Positions 52,836 through 62,700 of a stretch of 64,000 bases of DNA are shown one piece after another. The position numbers and the translations under genes were made by a program. Position 1 is the first letter of the stretch. Each line of letters starts with the position of its first letter. The notes under the pieces are model-generated. The model made no database searches and was not told the DNA's origin. It worked only from the letters and a program-made list of their open reading frames with translations. Source of the DNA: Rhynchopus sp. YZ270_cl-10 (taxonomy: Eukaryota > Euglenozoa > Diplonemea > Diplonemida > Diplonemidae); contig OZ037875.1 of NCBI GenBank assembly GCA_964035575.1, forward strand, positions 1,364,001-1,428,000, given 5' to 3'.

Positions 52836-53451
52836 CGAGAAGTGACGTTTACATTTGAAACATTGACGGCGACTCACCCGATCTCCACAGTGCTGTTGAT
52901 AGGTCAGCCATCCTTCAAGTTTCTTGGTTGATTTAAGGTAACCAATGGCGAGAGACGAGAGGCTTAGGTTCACCTTATAAACTTTTCTTTAATTGGGTTT
53001 TGCCACGTTGTTCAGCAGCTTTGTTTACCCGCTGCTCGGATTGAGCTAACGAGTCTGTGCAAAGCCTTTGCACCCTGTTGTCTCTTCACCCTTGTTGTGC
53101 TCGGGCGTTTGCGTAAGCGACGCCATGACGGGCCAACTTTGGATTGCAAAGGGAACACGACAGAGGCTGTTATTAGGCTGGATGGTTTTCACCATCAGAT
53201 CACTGCCAGACTGCACTATTTTATGCAAGATGTTATGTGCCACGTGGCCATTCGTCTTTCCCCCTTCTATTTACCCTCCCAGATCCCTCATCTGTTTTTT
53301 AAACTAACTGAACGGCTTTTGTCACACCAATCGCCAGCCGGCTGCCTTGCAACAAAAATAGACAAAGACAATTTTCACTCCATCCTCCTCCTCCCTCCCC
53401 CCTCCCCCCTCCCCCCCTTCCCCAATTTCTCTCAGCACTCACACTTACGGA
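52836..53451. other. Intergenic spacer
   Basis: Contains one R1 element (52935-52991) and a C/T-rich tract just before the next gene (about 53386-53425). No gene. Confidence 0.55.
52935..52991 (+). repeat. R1 hairpin element, altered left arm
   Basis: AAGGTAACCAATGGCGAGAG then ACGAGAGGCTTAGGTTCACC and TTATAAACTTTTC. The right half is near consensus; only an AACC/GGTT stem remains. Confidence 0.6.
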
Positions 53452-54840
53452 ATGATGATGTTGCGGGCTTCCCTCGCGTTGATGGCGCTCTTCGTGCCAG
53501 CTGCGACGTCAGAAACTGTTGCGATCATTGGCGGCGGGTTCACTGGTGCCAGCGCAGCGTACTACCTTGAGAAGCTATGCAAAGGGTGCTACGACATGCA
53601 CCTCTATGAGTCGAGGAACCGCATCGGCGGGCGTGTCTTCCACGCACACGTCCCGAACAGCACCCTCACGTTGGACGTTGGCGGCGATGCCTGGTCGTCA
53701 GTGAACGTCCTGATGATGGAGCTCATGAAGGACCTCAACATCTCGCAGCCGACCTTCCCCTCCAGGGACTACAACACAACGGAGCTCTACCTCGGGCCAG
53801 GCAGGGGCTGGCTTCCGATGCCAAACAGGACGACAGACCCGCACTACACCAAGGATGAGATAATCCTTGGCGAGCAGATCGAGCGCATCAAAGTTGCCCT
53901 AGACCTGCACTACCTGGAGCGCGGGTCGCTGGAGGCAAAACCGTACGACACGATTGAGGAGTACGCAAGAGAAGGCAGGCTTGACAAGTTCAGCAGCACG
54001 TCCATGCGTGCGCTGCTCACGGAGCAAGGCGCCGACGAGCAGTTCATTACACAGTTCATCGAGGCGGCCACACGTGACATCTACGACCAGAGCAGCGCAC
54101 TCAACGGCTTTGCAGGAATGGCAGTTCTGCTGTCTTCTACGACACCTGAGTACACGGCCGCAGGAGGGAACGACGAGATGGTGAAGGCAATTCTCCATGC
54201 GTCCGGTGCAGCGTACGATGTCAAAAGTGCAGTGACCGAGGTAGAAATGGCAGGCAACCAACTCTTGTTGACTGTGAACGGCACGAAGCTGCCTTACGAC
54301 AGGATCATTCTCACCGCACCCATTGAGAAGGCTGGAGTCTACCACGACCAAGGCGTGCTGAGCCCAATGCAGTGGACCAACATCACACTCCCTGAGATGC
54401 AGATGCGTGAGTACGTGCACTGGTACGTCATCTGGGTGGTTGCAGATGCGATCAACCCAGACGCCATTGACAGGAGCCCAACGGACCCGATGCCTGACAT
54501 GATTCTCACCCCCGAAGGCTCTACAGCACTCTTTGTGAAGCTTGCGGCTGAGTACGACTTGAACCCCACACAGACGGTGTACCGCTTTTTCTCGAACAAC
54601 CCGATTGACGACCTTGACAAGCGATTCGTGAACATGACCTGGAACCTGACACACCACTGGCCGTACACGTTCCCTAAGTTGGATCCCATGGAGACATTCC
54701 AACCCACAAAGCTCCATGACCGTATCTACTACCCAAATGCGATTGAGTCCATGGCCGTTGCCATGGAGATGGCAGTGACAGGTGGACGTAATGCAGCGCA
54801 GCAGTTGCATCGTGATGTTAAGAAATCACAGAATATTTGA
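53452..54840 (+). CDS. Prenylcysteine-oxidase-like secreted flavoprotein
   Basis: 462 residues, single exon. A signal peptide (1-20) is followed at once by an FAD-binding Rossmann motif, V-A-I-I-G-G-G-F-T-G-A-S-A-A-Y-Y-L, then the second flavin motif R-I-G-G-R-V. The middle part (F-I-E-A-A-T-R-D-I-Y, G-G-N-D-E-M-V-K-A-I-L) resembles PCYOX1, which cleaves prenylcysteine in lysosomes to free cysteine, an aldehyde and H2O2. It is slightly shorter than the ~505-residue human enzyme. A general secreted amine-oxidase-type flavoprotein is the alternative. Several ATGs lie in a row; 53452 is the first. Confidence 0.75.
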   Translation: MMMLRASLALMALFVPAATSETVAIIGGGFTGASAAYYLEKLCKGCYDMHLYESRNRIGGRVFHAHVPNSTLTLDVGGDAWSSVNVLMMELMKDLNISQPTFPSRDYNTTELYLGPGRGWLPMPNRTTDPHYTKDEIILGEQIERIKVALDLHYLERGSLEAKPYDTIEEYAREGRLDKFSSTSMRALLTEQGADEQFITQFIEAATRDIYDQSSALNGFAGMAVLLSSTTPEYTAAGGNDEMVKAILHASGAAYDVKSAVTEVEMAGNQLLLTVNGTKLPYDRIILTAPIEKAGVYHDQGVLSPMQWTNITLPEMQMREYVHWYVIWVVADAINPDAIDRSPTDPMPDMILTPEGSTALFVKLAAEYDLNPTQTVYRFFSNNPIDDLDKRFVNMTWNLTHHWPYTFPKLDPMETFQPTKLHDRIYYPNAIESMAVAMEMAVTGGRNAAQQLHRDVKKSQNI

Positions 54841-55190
54841 GTCCGAAAACCCAAAGACGTAAATAAACACAAAACAATGCTCCTTCCCCCCCGAACAACA
54901 AAGATGAGTCCTGAGGATCGTTCATCTTTCAAGTTTTCTATTTTTGTTTTCAGCGAGGACTTTCGATACAAGCTCCTAAATTAGTCTAAAAAAAACACAA
55001 AAGAAAAACCACACCCGTGTTCTCGTTTTAAATCGTCAGAATATAATTCCCATGAGAGGGTTCACTTCCTTCAGCCTGTGTGCGGCACATTCATCAACAG
55101 GTATTTGCCTGGCGTTGATAGACACCTTTCTTCATATCTTTACTACACCTAATCACACCAGACTACACACACGACACGGCAAACTCCCAG
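54841..55190. other. Intergenic spacer
   Basis: A-rich, without a recognisable feature. Confidence 0.5.
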
Positions 55191-56726
55191 ATGTCCGCAT
55201 GGGGGCCACGGGTGATGTTCTTCGTCCTTGGTGCGTCGGTGGGGTACATTGGGCGAGGGTCCTTCTTTGCACAGTCGTCAATTTCCACAGTTCTGACACG
55301 CGCCACTGAGGTGCCGCACAATACCATAGGAACAAGCGCAGCCACGCCCACACCCGATATGGACGGGCCGACGTCCACGACACCTGCACCGCTGCCAGCA
55401 CCGTGGAACGGCACTGAAGCACCGTCAGCAGGAGTGGATGCGTTTTCATCTGTGGTGTCTGAGGTGGTGCCGTTCTACCACCGCCTCGAGAACATCTGCC
55501 TGCGTGGGGGTACGGGGGATCCCTTCCTGCTGCTCCCTGCAGGTGAGAAGTCGCGCCCAGACATGCAGTTCACGTTCCGCGCAGACTCGAACGAGCTCAC
55601 GCCGTACAAGATCCCGTGGCTCACACGCGAGCAGGCGGGTGTTAGCGCAACGACAGCACTGCACCGCAACGGTGTGCTTTGGACGAACCTGCACTTCGGC
55701 AAGATGGGCCACTCGGGGCACTGGGTGCTCTTCTGTGCCTTCCCGTACATGGTCGCACAGCTGGCCTACCTCAGTGAGGCGGAGCGTGCGCGCATCACTC
55801 TCAACATCATTGACCTGCGCGACCCGACGGAGTACGTCTTCAACCTCACAGAGGTCGTCACTGATACAGGACGTCCCATCGAACGCGTGCGCCCTGCGCA
55901 GGTGGAGTGCTGGGAGCGCGGCTTCTTTGGTCTGCCCTCGTGGGAGGTGGAGAGCCAGAAGGGCACTGTGTCTGAGCTCTTCGACGGCGCAGGTGGGCGG
56001 GAAGCCTTCTTCAGGCTGCGCGAGCGCTTCTGGGCGTACGTCGAGCGCAGGGTGCCTGCAGCACTACCGCAGGAAGCTGGGGGGCAGGCAGCACGTCTGC
56101 AGGTCTTCGTCACGATCCGCACACCGTCGCGCACGGGCTTTGCACGCAACATCACGAACACTGCGTCGCTCCTGGAGGACCTTGCACAGGACACAGCGCT
56201 CGCATCCCGCGCAGACGTGCGTGTTGTTTCGTGGAGCAAGTACCCACTGACTGAGCAGCTTGCGATGGCACGCACCTGCGACGTGATGATGGGCGTGCAC
56301 GGGAACAACCTTGTGTGGCAGATGCTGATGCGCCCGCAGAGCGCCGTCGTCGAGATGTACACAGCAGGCCAGCGCCTCGACCTCAAGGGGACTAACATCG
56401 GCGCCGCTTCGCAGTTCCGTTCCGACTTCATGCCGTACATTGGGCTGCGTCTCAACCACACCGTCCTTGTGTGGGTGTCCTCCAACTTGACGAACTGCCC
56501 GCTCGCTTCGAAGGCAGAGTACGCGGGCAAGGTCTTCTCGCACCGCTGCAAGAAGAAGTCCTCGAGGCAGTGGATGTGCCGCAACCTCTTCCTCTCGTAC
56601 CGCGTGTTCTCGCACCTCCTCACCTATGCGCTGGACTCCGTCGGCAACTTTACTGGCGTGCCGATACTGGGGCGTTTTGCGTGGGAAGAGGAAGACATAA
56701 AACAACATGGGCACATGATCGATTAG
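55191..56726 (+). CDS. GT61-like type II glycosyltransferase
   Basis: 511 residues, single exon. Residues about 6-22 form a signal anchor; a Thr/Pro-rich stem follows to about residue 80. The C-terminal part carries the mark of the GT61 (DUF563) family: a segment where Q-L-A-M-A-R-T-C-D-V-M-M-G-V-H-G-N-N-L is followed by S-A-V-V-E-M-Y. Family members include plant xylosyl-/arabinosyltransferases and animal EOGT, so an N- or O-glycan sugar transferase in the Golgi or ER is likely. Donor and acceptor are not deducible. The start follows aactcccagATG; an earlier ATG at 55052 is in another frame. Confidence 0.72.
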   Translation: MSAWGPRVMFFVLGASVGYIGRGSFFAQSSISTVLTRATEVPHNTIGTSAATPTPDMDGPTSTTPAPLPAPWNGTEAPSAGVDAFSSVVSEVVPFYHRLENICLRGGTGDPFLLLPAGEKSRPDMQFTFRADSNELTPYKIPWLTREQAGVSATTALHRNGVLWTNLHFGKMGHSGHWVLFCAFPYMVAQLAYLSEAERARITLNIIDLRDPTEYVFNLTEVVTDTGRPIERVRPAQVECWERGFFGLPSWEVESQKGTVSELFDGAGGREAFFRLRERFWAYVERRVPAALPQEAGGQAARLQVFVTIRTPSRTGFARNITNTASLLEDLAQDTALASRADVRVVSWSKYPLTEQLAMARTCDVMMGVHGNNLVWQMLMRPQSAVVEMYTAGQRLDLKGTNIGAASQFRSDFMPYIGLRLNHTVLVWVSSNLTNCPLASKAEYAGKVFSHRCKKKSSRQWMCRNLFLSYRVFSHLLTYALDSVGNFTGVPILGRFAWEEEDIKQHGHMID

Positions 56727-56887
56727 GGGTTCGTGGGGTGGGTAGAGTCATGTGGGAGAACACGACGTATCAGAGTTTCTCCTCATACGATTATGTTGTA
56801 GAGTTAGCATATGTCGGCAAAAACGGCTCTCAGGAATGGTTCCTATCTAGACTGAAATCACCTGGCGGTGGCTGGTGATATGTTTGG

Positions 56888-56931
56888 TGACACAAAGAAA
56901 AACTGATTTTTAGAGGCACCTTTTTGTGTCA
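56888..56931. repeat. Hairpin downstream of the GT61-like gene
   Basis: TGACACAAAGAAAAA pairs with TTTTTGTGTCA across about 20 bases (9 bp perfect, one bulge). It lies ~160 bp after the stop and could be a 3' UTR structure or chance in A/T-rich DNA. Confidence 0.35.
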
Positions 56932-57217
56932 TTTATTTAAGAACGAAACGTTAAAAGTTACATTCAAAAAAAAAAAAAAATGTGGTGCTCGCCTGCAACC
57001 ACGCCGTTCAATAATTAATGTCAATTAAACGAAAGAAAATAACGGTCCTGTTTCATGCAGAGACGTTTGCCGCTTCTTCTATGGTCTTTTAAGGATTTGT
57101 TTCAGTTTTGTCTCTGTAGGGAGTGCAACGTGCCCGTGTTCCTGATCTAACCGCAGGGTTCCATACATACCAAGAAACAAGAAATAATAAAATCCTAAAT
57201 AGCCTTCTGTTTTTTAG

Positions 57218-58819
57218 TCTCACCAAGAGATATACACCCCCTACCCACACCCACGCCACAGAAGACACGTTGCGAGGGTCCCTTTTGGGTCGCACACCAT
57301 GGTTCCCCAACAGCTCTCTCCACGGCCGCTGCAGCAACCTCACTGTACCCCCCGCCGACGCACGAGGCGGTGACGGGCACCTGCTCTGCACACGGCGTGG
57401 TGGCGACGCGTACTACAGCATCTTCAGCCCTGCTTGGAATGACAAGGTGGACCCCTACCTCGAGTGCTTCCCCCTCGGGGAGAAGCTACCGGAGATGAAG
57501 ACACCCGTCCTGCTGCAGGAGAGCGTGAAAGAAGGCAAGGAGGGCGCCACATGTGCGTCGCCACGTGGTATGGTCGAAGAGCTTGTGCGGCGGCGCACTG
57601 CTGCCATCCAGGCAAAGCCGAACGGAGCGCCCGACGCAGTGCTCGTGTACGCAACAACGTCTGCGGAGTTCAACCAGCCGGCTGACCTGGTCGCCGCCTC
57701 GTCGTCGCTGTACGCCCTCTCGCATGGCTACATCGTGCATCATGTCAAAGCCGGGCCTGCCTGTGGTGCGGGGCGCAACCGCACCGTTCCGGAGGGATAC
57801 CCAGACCCTTTCCTCCCGCGAGGTGGATGGGAGTTCTGTGCCTCAGGGTCGGCATCAAAGTGCTGCTGGGTAGGGTTCTACCTGACACCCTACTGGATGA
57901 AGGCAATGGCTCTGCTGCAGGTGAGCTGGACGCACAAGAAGGTGCCGTGGATTGTGTGGCTGGACACAGACGTGGATACGCCACCTTGGATACGACGTGC
58001 TGCACATCGTGGAGCACAGCGCACGCAGCGCCTTCGACACTGATAAGCCTGTTGTCACTGGAGACCAACAGCTGGTACACAGGCCAGCAGTCATGATTGC
58101 TGCCCGTGAAGTGACAGCCGACTACAGCCCAGCAAACAGGTCCATCAACTCAGGTGTCATATTCATGAACGGCAGCGACCCCGACGCCCGGACAGAGCTC
58201 TGGAGCACTGGTGGGCACAGCGCAACGCAGACTGCGAGACCGTCAGGCGCTGCCCGAACGAGTGTCCCACCGAGATGGAACGCGACCTGTCTGCAACCAG
58301 CCCCTTGTGCGTGCGTACTACTCTGGTGACCAGGTGGGGTTCAACGTGCATGCCTACCCGTCACGCATCCATCAGGTCACTGAGGTGCCGCACACACTGT
58401 TCAACGGGCAGAGTGGGTATTACACCTCACATATGTATGGGAGGGGGAAGCGTTTCAAACCAAACCGGCGGTGGTTCAGCGAGATGGTGCTGCGACACGG
58501 TGGCGGCATCCACGGATCGATTTGCGCAGGCGAGCCTGACCCGCACCCGTGTCTGGACCCGAAACTCATCTCCTCAGGGACGCTTTCCGTGAAGACTTCC
58601 TGCCCAGTGTTTCTGCAACAGTGGACGGAGGCTGCCCTCCAGGCGATAGAGGTCAGCGAACTGGTGCTCACGAACATCGTAGACAACTCCACACATGCTG
58701 ACGTGTCGCCCGAATGCCTGAACAACCTGAACTCATGTGCCTCCCGCTACAGCAAGAAACAGCGCGCTTTAAAAAGAGCAGCCAAAAAGGCTCGCTTGAG
58801 GAGGAAGTGCTATTGTTGA
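57218..58819 (+). pseudogene. Glycosyltransferase-like gene with three frame changes and no clear start
   Basis: Coding character runs from an acceptor-like ttttttAG at 57216-57217 to the stop at 58817-58819, but in successive frames. Segment 1 (to about 57965) ends I-V-W-L-D-T-D-V-D with a D-x-D metal motif. Segment 2 (about 57970-58190) holds Y-D-V-L-H-I-V-E-H and S-I-N-S-G-V-I-F-M. Segment 3 (about 58190-58265) holds W-W-A-Q-R-N-A-D-C-E and C-P-N-E-C-P. Segment 4 (about 58285-58819) has A-Y-Y-S-G-D-Q-V-G-F-N to a basic C-terminus. No GT-AG intron fits the joins and no ATG begins segment 1. Either a recent pseudogene or base-call indels in a live gene. D-x-D and S-G-V-I-F-M suggest a GT-A-fold Golgi transferase (GT34-like or similar). 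Confidence 0.6.
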
Positions 58820-59703
58820 GTGGTCTGTTGCTGCGACGACAACCAGTGCGAGCAAGAGGCAAGTGCAGTGCGAGATCGTAAACAGTGTTCTGTTCTGCAT
58901 GGTGATACGAGACAATTTCTTTGGTGCTTTGCCAGTTGTTTGCAGAAGTGCAAAAGTAACCCTTTTGAGTACAGTGGTGTGGCAGTGCGCTCCGCTGCCA
59001 CTCTCTTGACCTGAGGGGAGAGTGCCGTCATCAGTGCTCTTGGCTCATGGTGTTGGTGGTGGTCGGGTCTGCCGCTTCGTTGCCAACCAGGCAAACGTCG
59101 TTGTTGGTATTTTTGTAGAACAGAAAATTAGAAACCCTTTCGTTCTCCCCACCCTATTACCTTGGTGATCTTGTTGCCCTCAAAACTGACGTTCCTGCCC
59201 AGATTTCTGGAGCTTTTTCTTTTCTCTTTTTTCACCCATGCAAGTCCAAAAAAACTTATCAGTATAACATTCCTAACACAGCAATAGCGAGAAGAACAAC
59301 ATTTTTGCGCAGTCTTAAGATTCGTACAAAAATGCACATACCAGATAAAAACAGAAACAATAACATCTACATGAATACAACCAAGTTTTCAAAAATAAAA
59401 AATTCAATAAAAAGCTCCCCCCCTTGATGTTTCGTATGGTTGTAATAAGTGCTAGAGCATGTGTGTTATTACTCACTGATTTAGGGGACGATGGTAACAT
59501 ACATCATTCGACCACCTCTTCCCGAAGCACCGGGATCGATCATCCACACAGCCACACAGAATTGACACAGCATCCGACTCGCCGTGTCATCATTTGTTTT
59601 ATCCACCATCCACCATCCAGTCTACATGTTTGCCTAACACACCACCCACAACATCACCCACAATACCAGATACACCGCGCCCCCCGTTTCGGACCCTGTT
59701 CTA
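58820..59703. other. Intergenic spacer with an R3 fragment
   Basis: No gene. 59374-59400 (GAATACAACCAAGTTTTCAA) matches the right half of the R3 repeat. Confidence 0.55.
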
Positions 59704-62700
59704 ATGTTTGTTGCACTGCTTTCCGTGTTCGGAGTCGCAACATGCTACAGCTGTGAGTGCACTGCACCTTCCATGAACTTTACGTCCACAGCGAGGACAA
59801 GGGAGCTGACGATTGTGGACCAGCTCACGCGTGTGTCACAGTGCGCATCTTTGAAAAAGACGGCAGACCGTTACCCGTCTTTGCGGTTGGACGAAGTACC
59901 GGAGAGCAACATTGCCGGAACTCCATGGGCACGGGGACTGAACGAGCAGAGAATGGCGCTCCTGACAGAGATGCTTGACAGGAAAGGCACAAGCCAAGAG
60001 ATCATGTACATGGACACGAATTGGATTCACCCTGTGGAGAAACACCTTGAGCCGCTAGCCTTCGACCACTCGAATGTGCGAGAGAAGCTGAAGCATTTTG
60101 ACAGGGACGGGAACCTGATTGCGGTGAAGATACTTGCAGACCAGATGACGATATACTACCGGAAGGACCTGCTGGACAAGTACGGACTGGAATACCCTGA
60201 CCAGTCGTGGGAGCAGTTCGAGTCTGTGTTCAAAGATGTGCAGACGCGGGAGCGTGCTGCTGGAAACACGGACTTTTGGGGGTTGGCGATGTGCACGGAT
60301 GTCGGGGCAGCCTCGCGTGTGACGTACATGCTTGCGACGCTTCTGTCCGGTCACGACGGGGGCATGATTGTGGAAGATGACGGGCGTGTGTCCATCAACA
60401 ACCCGGGTGCGGTGAAGACACTTGAAATGTGGTCGAGGTGGGTGACGGACTCTGCAAACACGTTCCTTGCACCGATGAGCTACGGGTCGTCTACGACTGC
60501 AACACTGAACTACTTCAACACAGGCGCTGCTGCTGCGGTGATGATATGGACTTCGAAGTCCGACACTGTGAAGAAGAAGAACGAGCAGGAGGCTGTGAAC
60601 GGATGGAACATTGCAGCGGCACCTGTGCCGGGTCCGACAGGTGCAGGTGTTGCAGGGGGATGGTCTGCCACACTGTCGAAGTTCACACGCGAGAAGGAGG
60701 CGGCGATGTTCATGATGAGTGAGCTTGCGGGTGCTTCAATAGACCTGACCTTCAGCAGGACAGACAACGAGCCTGTGGACAAGCGCGTCCTGTCCGACCC
60801 TGTGTTGTGGGCGAAGTACTGTGCCATGAACCCCGTGTTGTGCGACAGCTACGAGAAGTACCCGGCATTCTGGAACCGCACAACACACAGACCAGCCGGT
60901 GGGTGCCGCCATCTGTACGACGGCTGCACTGCGATTGTGCTGGAAGGAGTGGACGCAATCTTCAAAGGTAAACTATCAGCAGCGGAAGGTGCTGCAGCGA
61001 TGGAAAAACGTCTGAACTTGCTTCTCGGTAACATCCAGCAGGAGGAATACGAGGGGGAGTCTGAGTGGACATCGACACGCACATCGCTTGTCGTCATAGC
61101 GGCTCTGTGCGCATTGGTGTTGATCGCCATTGTGGTGTTTGTGATCAGGCAGCGCCGTGGACTCGCCGTGAATTCATGCACCATCCCTGTTTCGTTCGTA
61201 CTCGGATTTATCACTGTTGCGTGCTTCGCCTTGACAGTCGCGTTGATCGTTGACGACGCGAACGAAACATCCCGTTCCATAACTGCCGAGGTTTCACTGA
61301 AGTCTCGTTCGTACAGTCTGCTCTCAGTGAAGCACATCGTCGAAGCTTCCCTTCACGGAATGCTTGGCGAGCCGCAGCGTCGCCCTCAGTCGCACATTGC
61401 GCAGCAGACAATAGCAAAGACAAAAAGTGAGTTGGCAAAGTTGCAGCTCGACCCCCGGTCACTCCTGTTGCTGGTGGACCGAATGCAGTCCAAGGTGCTG
61501 GTCAGCTCTGACCCGAGCAGGCAAGAAGCAGGCGTGGAGTTTCCTTTGCTGGGGCAGGGTCTGGAACACACAACTTTGGTGCACAGATGGCTGAGGGAAG
61601 TGCTGATGAAATATCCGTCTCTTTCGACAGCGATCATCGACGAGAGTGAAGACATCCGCCTGGACGGTGCCTTTGCAAACGTCATGACACCACGTTCCAC
61701 GGACGAACACATCTTGGAGTTTGTGGAAGGAGTTGAATTTGACGAAACACATGGGGAACTTGCGCAATTCACCTGGCTGCTTGTGCTCATCACGCCGAAC
61801 GAGGTCGTCTTCGAGAAAACCGACAAAGGACTCCGTTCAAGCTCGGAGCTCTCTGTGCAGCTTTCCCTTCTCGGGTGCATCGCTATTCTCTTGTTCTCAA
61901 CAGCCCTGTTGGTCCCACTCAACAGGCTGTCCCGGAGAATGATTTCTGTGTCGACGCTAGACATCACTTCCATCCACTGCGCAAATTCACGCAGTATCTT
62001 GTCTGAAGTGCGCATTCTGGAGGATACGTTCGCTACCATGTGCAGAATGCTTGTTGAGTACAAGTCTTACATCCCGAAAGCATGCTTTGAGCAGGATGAG
62101 GAAGAGGCCCCCCTTGCTTTGTCGGTTGCCTCCGCGGCGTCCAATTCGAGTTCGAGTTCCAATGGTTTCGAGGCGTCGAAGGGTTCGAGCATGTCGAGCA
62201 ACAAGTCCTCCCAAGGAAAGAAGTTACTGGCAGTGACAGTCAATCTCAAGTCGTGCTCCTGTGCAATGATGATGTTGGACTTCTCCGACACAGGATTGGT
62301 TTCGAAAAGGACAGAGGTGTACCTTGCCATGTTAAGCCAAATTGAGCAGCTGCTTTGTGGGGGAACCATGCACGCCCCGTCTCTTATGTCCGCAGGTTGC
62401 GTGAGGGTGTCTTGGGGTCTTGTGTCGCCGTGCTCGTTGCCCCATGAGCGGGGTGGAAAGTGTGCTTTAGATCTTGTGAAACTGCACGGCAGAAATGAAG
62501 ACGGGCTCAACGAGGGTTTCTTCGTGTCGTTGATCGCTGGGAACAAAATGAAGTGCGGGAATCTTGGCACGTCAAACGTCAGGTCCTTCTGCCTCTCTGG
62601 GGAAGCACTTGTGGCAGAGCATCTGGTACGCAAGACCGCTAGCTACCTCACACATGCGAATAACGGCGCGGTAGTTGTTTGTACCGGGAAGTTGTATGAC

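Noticed and set aside
2997-52991. R1 as a tRNA gene or tRNA-derived SINE
   Set aside because: TGACTAAGCACG and GGTTCATC vaguely recall A and B boxes, but they lie only ~10 bases apart and there is no cloverleaf or acceptor stem.
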